Assembly (NCBI GenBank): GCA_027343785.1
Contig: DAHWKF010000109.1
Coordinates: 1-43,768, forward strand
Direction of reading: 5' to 3'
Length of the DNA stretch: 43,768 bases
From: Leptospirillum sp.
Lineage (GTDB): Bacteria; Nitrospirota; Leptospirillia; Leptospirillales; Leptospirillaceae
Part shown: positions 18,210-26,838 of the stretch, one piece after another
How positions within the stretch are numbered: position 1 is the first letter of the stretch
Layout of the letters: every line of letters starts with the position of its first letter
Notes under the pieces: generated by a model
What the model was told of the DNA's origin: nothing
The model's input: only the letters and a program-made list of their open reading frames with translations
Databases searched by the model: none
Translations under genes and position numbers: made by a program

Positions 18210-18318
18210 TGTTCTCCTTTCGGATCTTTTCGGGAACCCGAACAGACTCCGGGAGGATCCGGGCATGTTTGACCCTTCCAGGGGAAAGAAGGGACCCTTC
18301 CGGCAGAAAGAACCTTGT

Positions 18319-19077
18319 TCAGGATGCAACCCGGGTAGGTGGGGAAACGGCAGGCGAAACCGTCCGGTGTCTGCTGTAAGTCCACAATGACAGGAGGATC
18401 CCCGCTTCGTACAGGATGACCAGGGGAACAAACATGATCATCATGTTCAGGAAATCCTGGGTCGGTGACAACACCGACGCGGCGATAGCGTTACCGACAA
18501 GGGCCCATCGCCGGCCCTTGCGGAATTTATCCGGGGTGATCCAGCCACGTGCGCTGGACAAAGCCATCAGAAGGGGGAGCTCGAAGATCAGACCGAACAC
18601 GAACAGGAAACGCAGTTCGAACGCGACGGTCCGGTCAACACCCATAAAAGCCTTCAGCCCCTCACGCTCCCCGAACCCCACCAGAAAATGCAAGGCCGCC
18701 GGCAGGGCGATGAAGTTGGAAAAAGACACGCCACCCATAAAAAAAAGCGTTCCTCCGAGAACCCAGACCATGAAATTGCGTTTCTCCCGCCGGAAAAGGC
18801 CGGGGGAAACAAACGCCCAGATCTCATACAGGACAAACGGATAAGCCAGAACGGTTCCCATAAACAGGGAGATTTTCAGGGTCACCCAGAACGCTTCCGT
18901 CGGGGCGGTAAAAACAAGGGGAACCCCCGCCTTCCTTCCCAGATAGGCGAGCGCCTTGTCCGCAAACGGAAAGGAGGCCCCCATGAGGACAAAGACCCAG
19001 AGCAGGGAGCGCAGGACTCTCTTGCGGAGCTCCACGATATGTCCCCAAAACGGAGAGGATTTGAATTCATCCGCCAT
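18319..19077 (-). CDS. tatC: Sec-independent translocase subunit TatC
   Basis: This polytopic inner-membrane receptor recognises twin-arginine signal peptides. It starts with FWGHIVELRKRVLRS, a conserved cytoplasmic segment, and shows the family motifs PTEAFWVTLKISL, YEIWAFVSPGLF and FVFGLIFELPLLM. The length of 252 residues is typical. I use ATG at 19077; an ATG four codons earlier (19089) is equally possible. The start lies inside the end of the tatA/B gene, so the pair is overlapping and probably coupled. Confidence 0.94.
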   Translation of the reverse strand: MADEFKSSPFWGHIVELRKRVLRSLLWVFVLMGASFPFADKALAYLGRKAGVPLVFTAPTEAFWVTLKISLFMGTVLAYPFVLYEIWAFVSPGLFRREKRNFMVWVLGGTLFFMGGVSFSNFIALPAALHFLVGFGEREGLKAFMGVDRTVAFELRFLFVFGLIFELPLLMALSSARGWITPDKFRKGRRWALVGNAIAASVLSPTQDFLNMMIMFVPLVILYEAGILLSLWTYSRHRTVSPAVSPPTRVAS

Positions 19078-19366
19078 GTCTTTTTTCATCCGGACTGTCC
19101 AGGGGGGACTCCCCTCCCTTCTGCCAGGACTGGGGAAGGGGCCCCCAGGCATCCGGCGCGGGGGTGCCGGGTGCGGGGCGTTTCTCCTCGGCCATCAGAT
19201 CCCCCGACAGGGAGCGGAATTCACGGATAACCGGAGCGGCCTGCTCCCGGACGGTCCGGAGGGTTTTTCCCACCACACGACCGATTTTCGGCCATTCTTC
19301 GGGTTTGACGACAAGAGCCAGAATCACACCGATAAACAGCAGATCCGGCCATCCGATTCCGAACAC
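19067..19366 (-). CDS. Twin-arginine translocase TatA/TatB family protein
   Basis: This 99-residue protein has a single N-terminal membrane helix (GIGWPDLLFIGVILALVV), a proline hinge and an amphipathic helix with WPKIGRVVGKTLRTVRE, followed by a polar tail. It forms the translocation pore or the receptor partner with TatC. The MFGIGWPDLL start and the length lean toward TatB, but only one such gene is present here. The start is a GTG at 19366, three bases after the preceding stop. No strong ribosome binding site is evident, so translation may depend on the upstream gene. Confidence 0.85.
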   Translation of the reverse strand: MFGIGWPDLLFIGVILALVVKPEEWPKIGRVVGKTLRTVREQAAPVIREFRSLSGDLMAEEKRPAPGTPAPDAWGPLPQSWQKGGESPLDSPDEKRHGG

Positions 19367-19368
19367 AA

Positions 19369-19605
19369 TCAGGCCTCTTCCGGTTCTTTGCCGCCAACCT
19401 GCGTCAGCCAGTCCTTGATCTGGAGCTTCTGATGCTTGATATCCTTCATTTCCTCTTCTTCATGGGGGGTCAGGGTGGCTCTACGGGACAAATCCTGCAA
19501 ACGTTTTTCAAGGTTCTGATGCTGGAATCTCATCTTTTCCACATGGTAGGCGTCAGGAACGTGCGGAAATTGCGAAGCATCATTGGACAGGCTATTTTTT
19601 GACAT
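19369..19605 (-). CDS. DUF465 small coiled-coil protein
   Basis: This 78-residue protein has a heptad-like helical hairpin: EKMRFQHQNLEKRLQDL, a short turn, then EEEEMKDIKHQKLQIKDWL. The KxxKLxxKDxL ending is the hallmark of the DUF465/YdcH family. A strong AGGAGG ribosome binding site lies about 6 bases before the ATG. It leads into tatA/B with a three-base gap. Its function is unknown, and its link to Tat here may be only operonic. Confidence 0.82.
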   Translation of the reverse strand: MSKNSLSNDASQFPHVPDAYHVEKMRFQHQNLEKRLQDLSRRATLTPHEEEEMKDIKHQKLQIKDWLTQVGGKEPEEA

Positions 19606-19717
19606 GCATTCCTCCTTCCAGATTGTTCGCTTGAAGGATCAATCAGGCCGCCGATGGATCCCGGCACAAAAAACCATCCGCCACACTTTCATTCGAAATC
19701 GGTCACTCCCGGAGGCT

Positions 19718-20308
19718 TCAGGAAGCCACCGATTCCCGCTCACCCGGACACAGGGCCCCCTCCATCGAAGGACGGGGAAGGACCGTGGAAGGAACGGCAT
19801 TTTCCGGGAACAGACGGCATCCCATGAGGACGGCGTCCTCCCGGGGACAGGTGTAATACCCCTTGCGTTCCCCGGTCTCCACAAAACCCATTTTCCTGTA
19901 CAGGGATCTCGCCAGAAGGTTGGAACGGCGGACTTCCAGGTAGAGGTCGCCAACGCCCCTCTCCCTGGCGTATCGCATGAACCGGTGCAGCAGGAGAGTC
20001 CCCAGACCCTTTTTCCGGAATACGGGATCGAGGAATATCTGATGGATCTCCGCCTCGGACTCCACAATCCAGGCTCCCATGAACCCGACCAGACCGGGAC
20101 CTTTTGGGCGGACGAGACCATAGTATTCGGCGACGTCCACCCACTTCAATTCAGACAGAAGCGCCTCTCCCAGGAAGAAATCGGATCGGTCAGCCGCTGA
20201 CTGCCGTTCAAAAAAATGGCGCAAGACTTCCGGCCAGGGATCAATATCGAGGCGCACGATTCGGAATTCCAGCGGATTGATGTCCGTTTCAGACAGGAGC
20301 TCTGCCAT
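19718..20308 (-). CDS. rimI: GNAT N-acetyltransferase, RimI-like
   Basis: RimI acetylates the N-terminus of ribosomal protein S18, and the name is supported by position beside tsaB. The acetyl-CoA site shows as LDPVFRKKGLGTLLL (about 95-110), followed by LEVRRSNLLARSLYRKMGF and GYYTCPREDAVLM. At 196 residues it is longer than E. coli RimI, with an extra N-terminal 40 residues and a C-terminal tail of about 35. The start lies inside tsaB with about 20 bases of overlap. Substrate identity is inferred from synteny. Confidence 0.85.
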   Translation of the reverse strand: MAELLSETDINPLEFRIVRLDIDPWPEVLRHFFERQSAADRSDFFLGEALLSELKWVDVAEYYGLVRPKGPGLVGFMGAWIVESEAEIHQIFLDPVFRKKGLGTLLLHRFMRYARERGVGDLYLEVRRSNLLARSLYRKMGFVETGERKGYYTCPREDAVLMGCRLFPENAVPSTVLPRPSMEGALCPGERESVAS

Positions 20309-20936
20309 ATACCAATCCTACTTCATCACGCAAAAGATTGCGATGTTCCCACCCCAACATCCCCTGGACCCCCGCCCGGGGGGGAGCGTCCTCCCCTTCC
20401 AGCCAGATCCAGCCCGAATGCTCCTTTCTCCAGGGCTCCAGAAGAGACCGGCCGGGGCCAATGACACGCAACGGGATCGACGGAAGCCTGGCAATAAAGT
20501 CCGCGGGGTTTTCGGGAACCGGATGCATCGAAGTCCGTCCATTGTCTGTGTCTCCGAAAATGACGCCGCTCACCTGCCCCTGGCGGGCGTTCAGAACGGC
20601 GAGGACCGGCGTCTCCTGGCTTCCCGGAAACTGGCGGAACAACACTTCAAATGGGCTGACCGTCACCAGCTCCGCACCCAATGTTTCGGACAAACCCCGG
20701 CAAAACATGAACCCCACTCTCAATGACGTATAGGACCCGGGTCCCCGGGAACAGGAAATCAGGCCGATCGACGTCGGCGCCTCTTCCCGGGCTTCCAGCA
20801 ACACGTCCATCGACGGAACCAGCATTTCCGATGCTCCCCCCGAAAGACGGATCTGGACTTCTCCCAGGAGGTTGCCGTCTTCCAGAAGGGCCATGCCCAT
20901 TTGATCCGTCGATGTCTCGACCGACAGGTGGATCAT
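20289..20936 (-). CDS. tsaB: tRNA threonylcarbamoyladenosine biosynthesis protein TsaB
   Basis: It is the scaffold partner of TsaD in making t6A at position 37 of ANN-decoding tRNAs. The actin-like N-terminus reads LSVETSTDQMGMALLE and the conserved SRGPGSYTSLRVG lies near residue 65. At 215 residues the length is normal. The ATG at 20936 overlaps the radA stop as ATGA. The pairing with rimI is common in bacteria. TsaD and TsaE are not in the window. Confidence 0.93.
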   Translation of the reverse strand: MIHLSVETSTDQMGMALLEDGNLLGEVQIRLSGGASEMLVPSMDVLLEAREEAPTSIGLISCSRGPGSYTSLRVGFMFCRGLSETLGAELVTVSPFEVLFRQFPGSQETPVLAVLNARQGQVSGVIFGDTDNGRTSMHPVPENPADFIARLPSIPLRVIGPGRSLLEPWRKEHSGWIWLEGEDAPPRAGVQGMLGWEHRNLLRDEVGLVYGRAPV

Positions 20937-22321
20937 GGTTTGCCCCCTCCCAGCTTCCCGAGGAGGGACAAGGCCTGCCCCACCTCCCGGACCGGATGGG
21001 TAACGAGACCCGGAATCACCGGGTTTTTCTTGCCTCCGTCGGGGATCACAGCATGGACAAAACCGTGCCTTCTGGCTTCGACCAGGCGGCTTTCGGTCTC
21101 CTGGACACGGCGGACTTCACCCCCCAGACCCACCTCTCCAAAAACAACCACCTCGGGGGAGAGGCTGATATCGCGGAGGCTGCCGGCCAGGGACATCGCA
21201 AGCCCCAGGTCGGATGCCGTCTCTTCCAGTGTGACCCCGCCCACGACGTTCACATAGATATCCCGGCTGGAAAGCGAAAGGCCGCAACGTCGTTCGAGGA
21301 CCGCGGCGAGGATGGAGAGACGCGAGGCCCCGATGCCCTGCGCCACCCTGCGCGGGTTGGGGAAGGTCGTCGGAGAAACCAGCGTCTGCAATTCCACGAG
21401 AAGAGGGCGTGTCCCCTCCAGCGAGCTGACGATGACCGAACCCGAAAGACGGTCCTTTCGACCTTCCAGAAAGAAGGAGGAAGCGTTTTCCACCTCCCGG
21501 AGTCCTTCCGACGACATTTCGAAGATCCCGAGTTCTCGCGTGGGCCCGAACCGGTTCTTCACCGTTCGCAAAAGGCGCACGGGATGTGACCGATCCCCTT
21601 CGAGATAAAGCACGGTGTCAACCAGATGCTCCAGCACGCGCGGTCCGGCGATCACGCCTTCCTTGGTCACGTGGCCGATCACGAGAACAGTCACGGCCGA
21701 CTTCTTTGCCAGTTCCAGCAACACCGACGCAGACTCCCGCAACAAACCCACGGAACCCGATGCCGGCCCCCCGGGACCCATCGAAACGGTCTGGATAGAA
21801 TCGACCACCAGGAGTTCGGGGGACAACCGCTCGACCTCGCCGACAATCTTTTCCAGATCCGTCTCCGGCAGGATGTACAGATCCCCGCCTTTTCGTCCCA
21901 GACGGTCGTAACGCATCCGTATCTGTTCCGGAGATTCTTCTCCCGCGGCGTAGAGAACCTTCCGTCCATTGGCCATGTGGGCGACCGCCTGCAGGACCAG
22001 GGTCGATTTCCCCACACCCGGATCCCCGCCCAGCAGGACAAAGGACCCCCGGACAAATCCCCCTCCCAGGACACGGTCGAATTCACGAAATCCGCTGGTG
22101 GAGCGTTCGACTTCGGCTTTTCCCACATCCTCCATCCGGAGGGAACGGACCGGACCACCGCCTCCTCCTTCGAGAAAGCTCTCCAGACGCGAAGCGGGCG
22201 ACTCGACAGGGATCAGGCCTTCCGGCGCGTCTTGGCAGGACGGACAAAAACCCATCCATTTGGAAGACCGGTACCCGCATGCGGGACATTCGTAGGACAT
22301 GGTCCCGGATTTCTTTTTCAT
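20933..22321 (-). CDS. radA: DNA repair protein RadA
   Basis: This RecA-like ATPase helps process recombination intermediates. It has an N-terminal zinc finger (CPACG...CPSC), the Walker A GGDPGVGKST near residue 98, the RadA signature KNRFGPTRELG near residue 255 and a C-terminal Lon-protease-like domain (VNVVGGVTLEETASDLGLA). The 462-residue length is normal. The ATG at 22321 is used; the ATG seven codons later (22300) is possible since many family members begin at the zinc finger. It is divergent from the barrel gene at 22457 and probably heads the long minus-strand run. Confidence 0.96.
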   Translation of the reverse strand: MKKKSGTMSYECPACGYRSSKWMGFCPSCQDAPEGLIPVESPASRLESFLEGGGGGPVRSLRMEDVGKAEVERSTSGFREFDRVLGGGFVRGSFVLLGGDPGVGKSTLVLQAVAHMANGRKVLYAAGEESPEQIRMRYDRLGRKGGDLYILPETDLEKIVGEVERLSPELLVVDSIQTVSMGPGGPASGSVGLLRESASVLLELAKKSAVTVLVIGHVTKEGVIAGPRVLEHLVDTVLYLEGDRSHPVRLLRTVKNRFGPTRELGIFEMSSEGLREVENASSFFLEGRKDRLSGSVIVSSLEGTRPLLVELQTLVSPTTFPNPRRVAQGIGASRLSILAAVLERRCGLSLSSRDIYVNVVGGVTLEETASDLGLAMSLAGSLRDISLSPEVVVFGEVGLGGEVRRVQETESRLVEARRHGFVHAVIPDGGKKNPVIPGLVTHPVREVGQALSLLGKLGGGKP

Positions 22322-22456
22322 CGGAACGCATTCCCCGCCGGTCCAACGTTCATCACTTCGCCTCCCGAACGCATATCCCTCCCCCGGATACCGGCCTCAT
22401 GGATGCCCGGGCGACCGGCTGGATACGGAACCGGTTCCTGTGATACTCTCCTCGGC

Positions 22457-23200
22457 ATGATGGCTTTGAACACCGGTCGATACCGTTTGATTTCCCTGTT
22501 GCTCAGCATGGCCTGCGCGATTTCCCTTCTTTTTATCATGAACGGAAAAGCGGGAGCCGTCGACTTCGGGGACCCCAACAGTTTTCCGTCCGGAGGGGGG
22601 GAAGACGCCGCTCCGGAGTTTTCGACGGGGAACGACAATACGCTTTCTGAAACCGTCAACCCTCTCGCCCGCCCCAACCAGTTTCTGTTCAACGCAGATA
22701 TCGGATTCATTCCGACAATCGGTCCCAACGTCTCCGGCTCGACGGGAAATTCCGAGCCGGGAACCGGATTCCTCGTCGGTCTGGAAGCCGGGTATACGAT
22801 CATTCCCAACCTCGTCCTGACCGTCGGGATGTCTGTCCACGCCTTCGGAAACCTGACCAATCTCCCGCTTTTTTTCGGTGCACAGTACTACTTCGACAAC
22901 GGAGGCGGCATCCCCGTCACCACAAGCGGCGGGACATTGACGCTCATCCCCTATCTCGAACTGGGATTCGGGCCGGCCTTCAACATATCCTCTGACAGCA
23001 ACAACGTTGGCGTCGGGGCCCTGGCATTCGCTTTCCGCATCGGACCCGGCGTCCTCGTGCCTTTCGGAAAAAACAAGAAGCAGGGGATTTTCTTCGAAGT
23101 CGACTATGAAACCCAGTCCGGCCCCTTCAACGGAGACGGCATCACCTCTTCGGCCTTCTCCCTGATTCCGGTCAAGATCGGTTACACCACCATCTTCTGA
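22457..23200 (+). CDS. Probable outer-membrane beta-barrel protein
   Basis: This 247-residue protein has a signal peptide (RLISLLLSMACAISLLFI then AGAVDF) and a low-complexity linker with many Gly, Pro and Ser. It continues with strand-like segments: FNADIGFIPTIG, GFLVGLEAGYTIIPNLVLTVGMSV, PYLELGFGPAFNI, VGALAFAFRIGPGVLVPF, IFFEVDYE and SLIPVKIGYTTIF. The aromatic C-terminal Phe is the usual barrel-insertion signal. The start is one of two consecutive ATGs at 22457 and 22460. Upstream frames reaching into radA are rejected. It resembles OmpA-like or OprF-like small barrels only in general character, and I cannot name it. Confidence 0.78.
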   Translation: MMALNTGRYRLISLLLSMACAISLLFIMNGKAGAVDFGDPNSFPSGGGEDAAPEFSTGNDNTLSETVNPLARPNQFLFNADIGFIPTIGPNVSGSTGNSEPGTGFLVGLEAGYTIIPNLVLTVGMSVHAFGNLTNLPLFFGAQYYFDNGGGIPVTTSGGTLTLIPYLELGFGPAFNISSDSNNVGVGALAFAFRIGPGVLVPFGKNKKQGIFFEVDYETQSGPFNGDGITSSAFSLIPVKIGYTTIF

Positions 23201-23211
23201 GAACCCGGACC

Positions 23212-23871
23212 TTATATCCCCGATTCGCTATCCTTCCAGCCCGCAACAGCCTCCCTGACGAGACGGGAAAGCGCTTTCACATCCCCGACCACCGGAAGAG
23301 GGCACTCGGCGTCCCTGTCAAGGTAGGGAGCGGACCTGAGAAGCCCATCCAGCGTCTTCCAGAAGGGATTCCAGAAGGGCCTTTCGGGAGATTCCGCGCA
23401 AAATGCGGGAATCCTGGCCCAGGTTTCCGTCTGCCGGAGGGCCAGAAGCTCGAAGAGCTCATCGAGCGTCCCGTATCCTCCCGGAAACAGGACAACAGCC
23501 CGGGCGGGCCATAGAAAAAAACGCTTGCGCATGGAAAGATGAAGAAACCGGAGCTCTCCTGATTCTTCCTTTCCATCGACACTCCCCTCCCGCTGCCATG
23601 ACAGGGGAACGCCCATCGGTCCGGCACCCGCAAGCGCCTGCCCCATCAATCCTTCCCTTCCGCCCGCCAGAAGACGAATGCCGGACAGTGCCATTTCCGC
23701 CCCGAACGACCGGGCCATCCTGCAGGCGGGGTCATTCTCCGGCAACCGGGAGGAGCCGAATACGGAAACGGTCGGAACGGACTTGCCTTCCCGGAAAAAA
23801 GCCAGCGCCCTTTTGCCGTCCTCGACCGTTTCCCCCAGCATTCGGGCGGCTGCGGACAGACCCCCCTCCAT
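23212..23871 (-). CDS. LOG family protein (Rossmann-fold nucleotide-binding)
   Basis: The protein has the Rossmann-type start SVFGSSRLPENDPA, the LLAGGREGLMGQAL turn and the signature PGGYGTLDELFELL near residue 125. These are LOG/TIGR00730-like features. Many family members are phosphoribohydrolases acting on nucleotide monophosphates, some tied to cytokinin release, but others are uncharacterised. At 219 residues the length is normal. Its ATG overlaps the pmbA stop as TGATG, so it is probably cotranslated with tldD-pmbA. Why it shares this operon is unclear. Confidence 0.85.
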   Translation of the reverse strand: MEGGLSAAARMLGETVEDGKRALAFFREGKSVPTVSVFGSSRLPENDPACRMARSFGAEMALSGIRLLAGGREGLMGQALAGAGPMGVPLSWQREGSVDGKEESGELRFLHLSMRKRFFLWPARAVVLFPGGYGTLDELFELLALRQTETWARIPAFCAESPERPFWNPFWKTLDGLLRSAPYLDRDAECPLPVVGDVKALSRLVREAVAGWKDSESGI

Positions 23872-25226
23872 CAACCCCCTCCGACCCGCATGTTTTCGAC
23901 CAGAAGGGACGGTGACGAGATGGAAGACCGGAGACGGATATCGCTTCCGACCTCCACAACCGACTGGAACATTTCGTCCAGGTTCCCGGCGATTGTCATT
24001 TCAGCCACGGGAAACTGGATCTCGCCATTCTCGACCCAGAAACCGAACGCGCCCCGCGAGTAGTCCCCGGTGACCTGGTTGACACCGAAACCGATCAGTT
24101 CGGTGACATAAAGACCGCGCTTCATGTCGTGGATCAGGTCATCCTTCGTCCGGGTTCCGGGCTCGACGAGAACGTTCGAGATTCCCACGTGCGGAACGTC
24201 GCCCAGGGACCGGGAGGCATTTCCGGTTGTGGAGCGCCCCATCTTTTTTCCCGAATAGGAATCGAACAGATACGTCCGGAGAATCCCGTGATCGACCAGG
24301 ATCTTGGGCTTCGACAGCACGCCTTCCCCGTCAAACGGACGGGTGCCGAAGCCGCCCTTCAGCAGGGGATCCTCACGAATTGTCAATCCGGAAGAGGCGA
24401 CGCGGGTGTTTTCCCTGTCTTTCAGATAGGTCGCGTTCCGGTAAAGGGCGTATCCCGAAAGCCCGCCGACCAGATGAGAGATCAGGGATCGGGCCACTTC
24501 GGCGTCGAACAGGACCGGGCAGGTCGTGGTCTGGGGACGTCGCGGATGGAGCCGAGAAAGCGCCCGGCGGCCGGCATGGCGTCCTACGTCTCCCGGATGG
24601 GCGAGATTCCTGAAATAATGCGATTGTTCATACCAGTAATCCCTCTCCATCGAGTCATCCTCCCGGGCGATCACGGAACAGGAAATCCCGTAGAGGGTAC
24701 GGGCATAGCTTCCTGAAAACCCTTCGGTATTCACCATGGCGACATGGGTTACGGTGCTCTGGAACTCGGCCCCTTCCGAATTCACAATCCGGGGATCCTC
24801 TCCGAATGCCGCCTTTTCAGCTTCGATGGCCAGCCGTATCCGTTCTTCCTGGGGAATGTCCCGGGGAGGATCCTCGTGGATTTCCAGGGCATGAATGTCC
24901 GGCAACGATCCCGGACCCGGATTCGACAAACCGGCAAAGGGATCCGGCTGGGTTTCCCCCGCCATCTCCACCGCCTCCCGGGCCAGGTTTTCCAGGGCCC
25001 CCCGATCCAGATCCGATGTGGAAACGACAGCCTGGGAGTGCCCCCGGAAGACCCTGAGGCCGATGCCACGGCTGCGGGTCCGGTGGATTTTTTCCACCTC
25101 TCCCTTCCTGACTCCGACGACACTGTCGTCGGAGGAGACCAGGAGCGCGTCCGCTGCCGTCGCCCCATTTGCCCGGGCACGCCCGATGACGAATGAAAGC
25201 AGATCAAGCGTCTCCGAATCCTTCAT
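23871..25226 (-). CDS. pmbA: TldE/PmbA-type metallopeptidase subunit
   Basis: This is the non-zinc partner of the TldD/TldE (PmbA) heterodimer, which cleaves unfolded peptides and matures some modified peptides. Family segments include SRGIGLRVFRG, HVAMVNTEGFSGSY and the C-terminal YSRGAFGFWVENGEI. It lacks the HExxxH motif, as expected of the TldE half. I place the start at 25226, whose ATG overlaps the tldD stop as ATGA. That gives 451 residues, the normal size. The frame extending upstream into tldD is not family-like. Confidence 0.93.
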   Translation of the reverse strand: MKDSETLDLLSFVIGRARANGATAADALLVSSDDSVVGVRKGEVEKIHRTRSRGIGLRVFRGHSQAVVSTSDLDRGALENLAREAVEMAGETQPDPFAGLSNPGPGSLPDIHALEIHEDPPRDIPQEERIRLAIEAEKAAFGEDPRIVNSEGAEFQSTVTHVAMVNTEGFSGSYARTLYGISCSVIAREDDSMERDYWYEQSHYFRNLAHPGDVGRHAGRRALSRLHPRRPQTTTCPVLFDAEVARSLISHLVGGLSGYALYRNATYLKDRENTRVASSGLTIREDPLLKGGFGTRPFDGEGVLSKPKILVDHGILRTYLFDSYSGKKMGRSTTGNASRSLGDVPHVGISNVLVEPGTRTKDDLIHDMKRGLYVTELIGFGVNQVTGDYSRGAFGFWVENGEIQFPVAEMTIAGNLDEMFQSVVEVGSDIRLRSSISSPSLLVENMRVGGG

Positions 25227-26677
25227 GCCGTCCCTCCCACCGTCAAATTCTCCACACGGATCGTCGGAAGCCCCACGCCGACGGGAACCGACTGTCCGTC
25301 CTTTCCGCAAGTGCCGACACCCGGATCGAGATGGAGATCCGACCCGACCATGCTGACACGGGTCAGGACATCCGGGCCGTTACCGATCAGGGTCGCGCCC
25401 CGGACGGGGTACTGGATCCGGCCGTTCTCCACCCAATAGGCTTCGGAAGTCGAGAAAACGAACTTTCCCGACGTGATGTCCACCTGGCCCCCGCCGAAAT
25501 TGACCGCGTACACCCCCTTGTCGAGAGACCGGACGATTTCCTCCGGGTCGGTTTCCCCCGGCAACATGATCGTGTTGGTCATACGAGGCATGGGCGGATG
25601 CGCGTAGGATTCCCGGCGTCCGTTTCCCGTGGGAGCCGCCCCCATCAGACGCGCATTGAGGCGATCCTGGAGATAGCCTTTCAGAACCCCGTTTTCGATC
25701 AGGACCGTCCGCTGGGTCGGTGTCCCCTCGTCATCCACGTTCAGGGATCCCCGTCGATGGGGAAGCGTCCCGTCATCGACGATGGTGCAGAGGGAAGACG
25801 CGACGTGCTCGCCGATCCGGCCGGAAAACGCGCTCGTCCCTTTCCGGTTGAAATCCCCTTCCAGTCCATGACCGATGGCTTCATGCAGGAGGATGCCCGG
25901 CCACCCGGGACCGAGGACGACCGGCATGGACCCTGTCGGACAGGGACGGGCCCCCAGATTCACGATCGCTTGCCTGGCCGCTTCCCTCGCCGCATGACGC
26001 AGGGGCTCTCCCATCACTTCGGAAAAAGGAATCCGTCCCCCATACCCGAAGGAACCCGTCTGCCTCTGTCCGTTCTCTTCCGCGATGACAGTGACGTTGA
26101 CCCTGACAAGCGGAAGCCTGTCCGCGGACACCAGGCCATCGCGGCGAACCACCATGACGGACTTCATCTCCGTCGACACGCTGGCCATCACCTGGACCAC
26201 GCGCGGATCCTGTGATCGGGCCGCGCTGTCGGCCTCCAGCAACAGCTCCTTTTTCAGCGACAGGGGAACATCCAGATCCGTGTCGGAGACCGGGTAAAGC
26301 GATGCGGAATCCCTTCGCGCCGGGGTGATCCGGAGGGCCGAAACCCCCTCCGTCCCCAAGGAGATGGAGCGGGCTGTCCGGATGATTTCATGCAGGGTTT
26401 CGGGGCGGATCTCCTCCGTAATGGCATATCCTGTTTTCTCCCCCGACAGGATCCGGGCCCCGACGCCCTGCGATACATGGCGCCCCCCCTTCTTGACCAT
26501 CCCCTCTTCCATGCTCAGGCTTTGAGCCGTCGTGTATTCGAAATAAAGGTCCGCGTCATCGATATGGCGGCCCATGGCGGATCCCAAAATATCCGCCAGG
26601 ACGCCTTCATGGGCGCCAAACCTGTTTTCAAAAAACTTCATGACCTCCGAAGAGGAACTTTCCTGTTCCCTACCCAT
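25223..26677 (-). CDS. tldD: TldD zinc metallopeptidase subunit
   Basis: This is the catalytic half of TldD/TldE. The zinc motif HEAIGHGLEGD (HExxxH) lies near residue 265-270 after GWPGILL, and the C-terminal YWVENGRIQYPVRGATLIG closes the family core. The ATG at 26677 gives 484 residues; a second ATG at 26641 preceded by GGAGG is nearly as good. Divergent from the hydrolase at 26839. A TATGAT-like box lies about 30 bases before the start on the minus strand. Confidence 0.95.
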   Translation of the reverse strand: MGREQESSSSEVMKFFENRFGAHEGVLADILGSAMGRHIDDADLYFEYTTAQSLSMEEGMVKKGGRHVSQGVGARILSGEKTGYAITEEIRPETLHEIIRTARSISLGTEGVSALRITPARRDSASLYPVSDTDLDVPLSLKKELLLEADSAARSQDPRVVQVMASVSTEMKSVMVVRRDGLVSADRLPLVRVNVTVIAEENGQRQTGSFGYGGRIPFSEVMGEPLRHAAREAARQAIVNLGARPCPTGSMPVVLGPGWPGILLHEAIGHGLEGDFNRKGTSAFSGRIGEHVASSLCTIVDDGTLPHRRGSLNVDDEGTPTQRTVLIENGVLKGYLQDRLNARLMGAAPTGNGRRESYAHPPMPRMTNTIMLPGETDPEEIVRSLDKGVYAVNFGGGQVDITSGKFVFSTSEAYWVENGRIQYPVRGATLIGNGPDVLTRVSMVGSDLHLDPGVGTCGKDGQSVPVGVGLPTIRVENLTVGGTA

Positions 26678-26838
26678 ATCCTTATGCCTCCCGATCACAC
26701 ATCCGTCTGTATCATATTCTGTGTTGGCCCGCCCTCCGGGGTCTGATCTTCCGCCAAAAAGCATGATAGAATGGCGGACGCGTCACCAAACCGTTTTCCC
26801 GACACCCCCGTCCGGGCCTTTCCGACAGGAGCACCCTC

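Noticed and set aside
18271..18301. Nine-base direct repeat GACCCTTCC between uppP and tatC
   Set aside because: Only two copies, no spacing pattern or known site; chance is a sufficient explanation.
22427..22438. 12-base palindrome GGAACCGGTTCC upstream of the barrel gene
   Set aside because: Similar AACCGGTT-type strings occur inside coding genes of this window, so it is not distinctive enough to call an operator.
21626..22456. Upstream extension of the outer-membrane barrel frame
   Set aside because: It is antisense to radA and ends at a clear signal peptide start at 22457.
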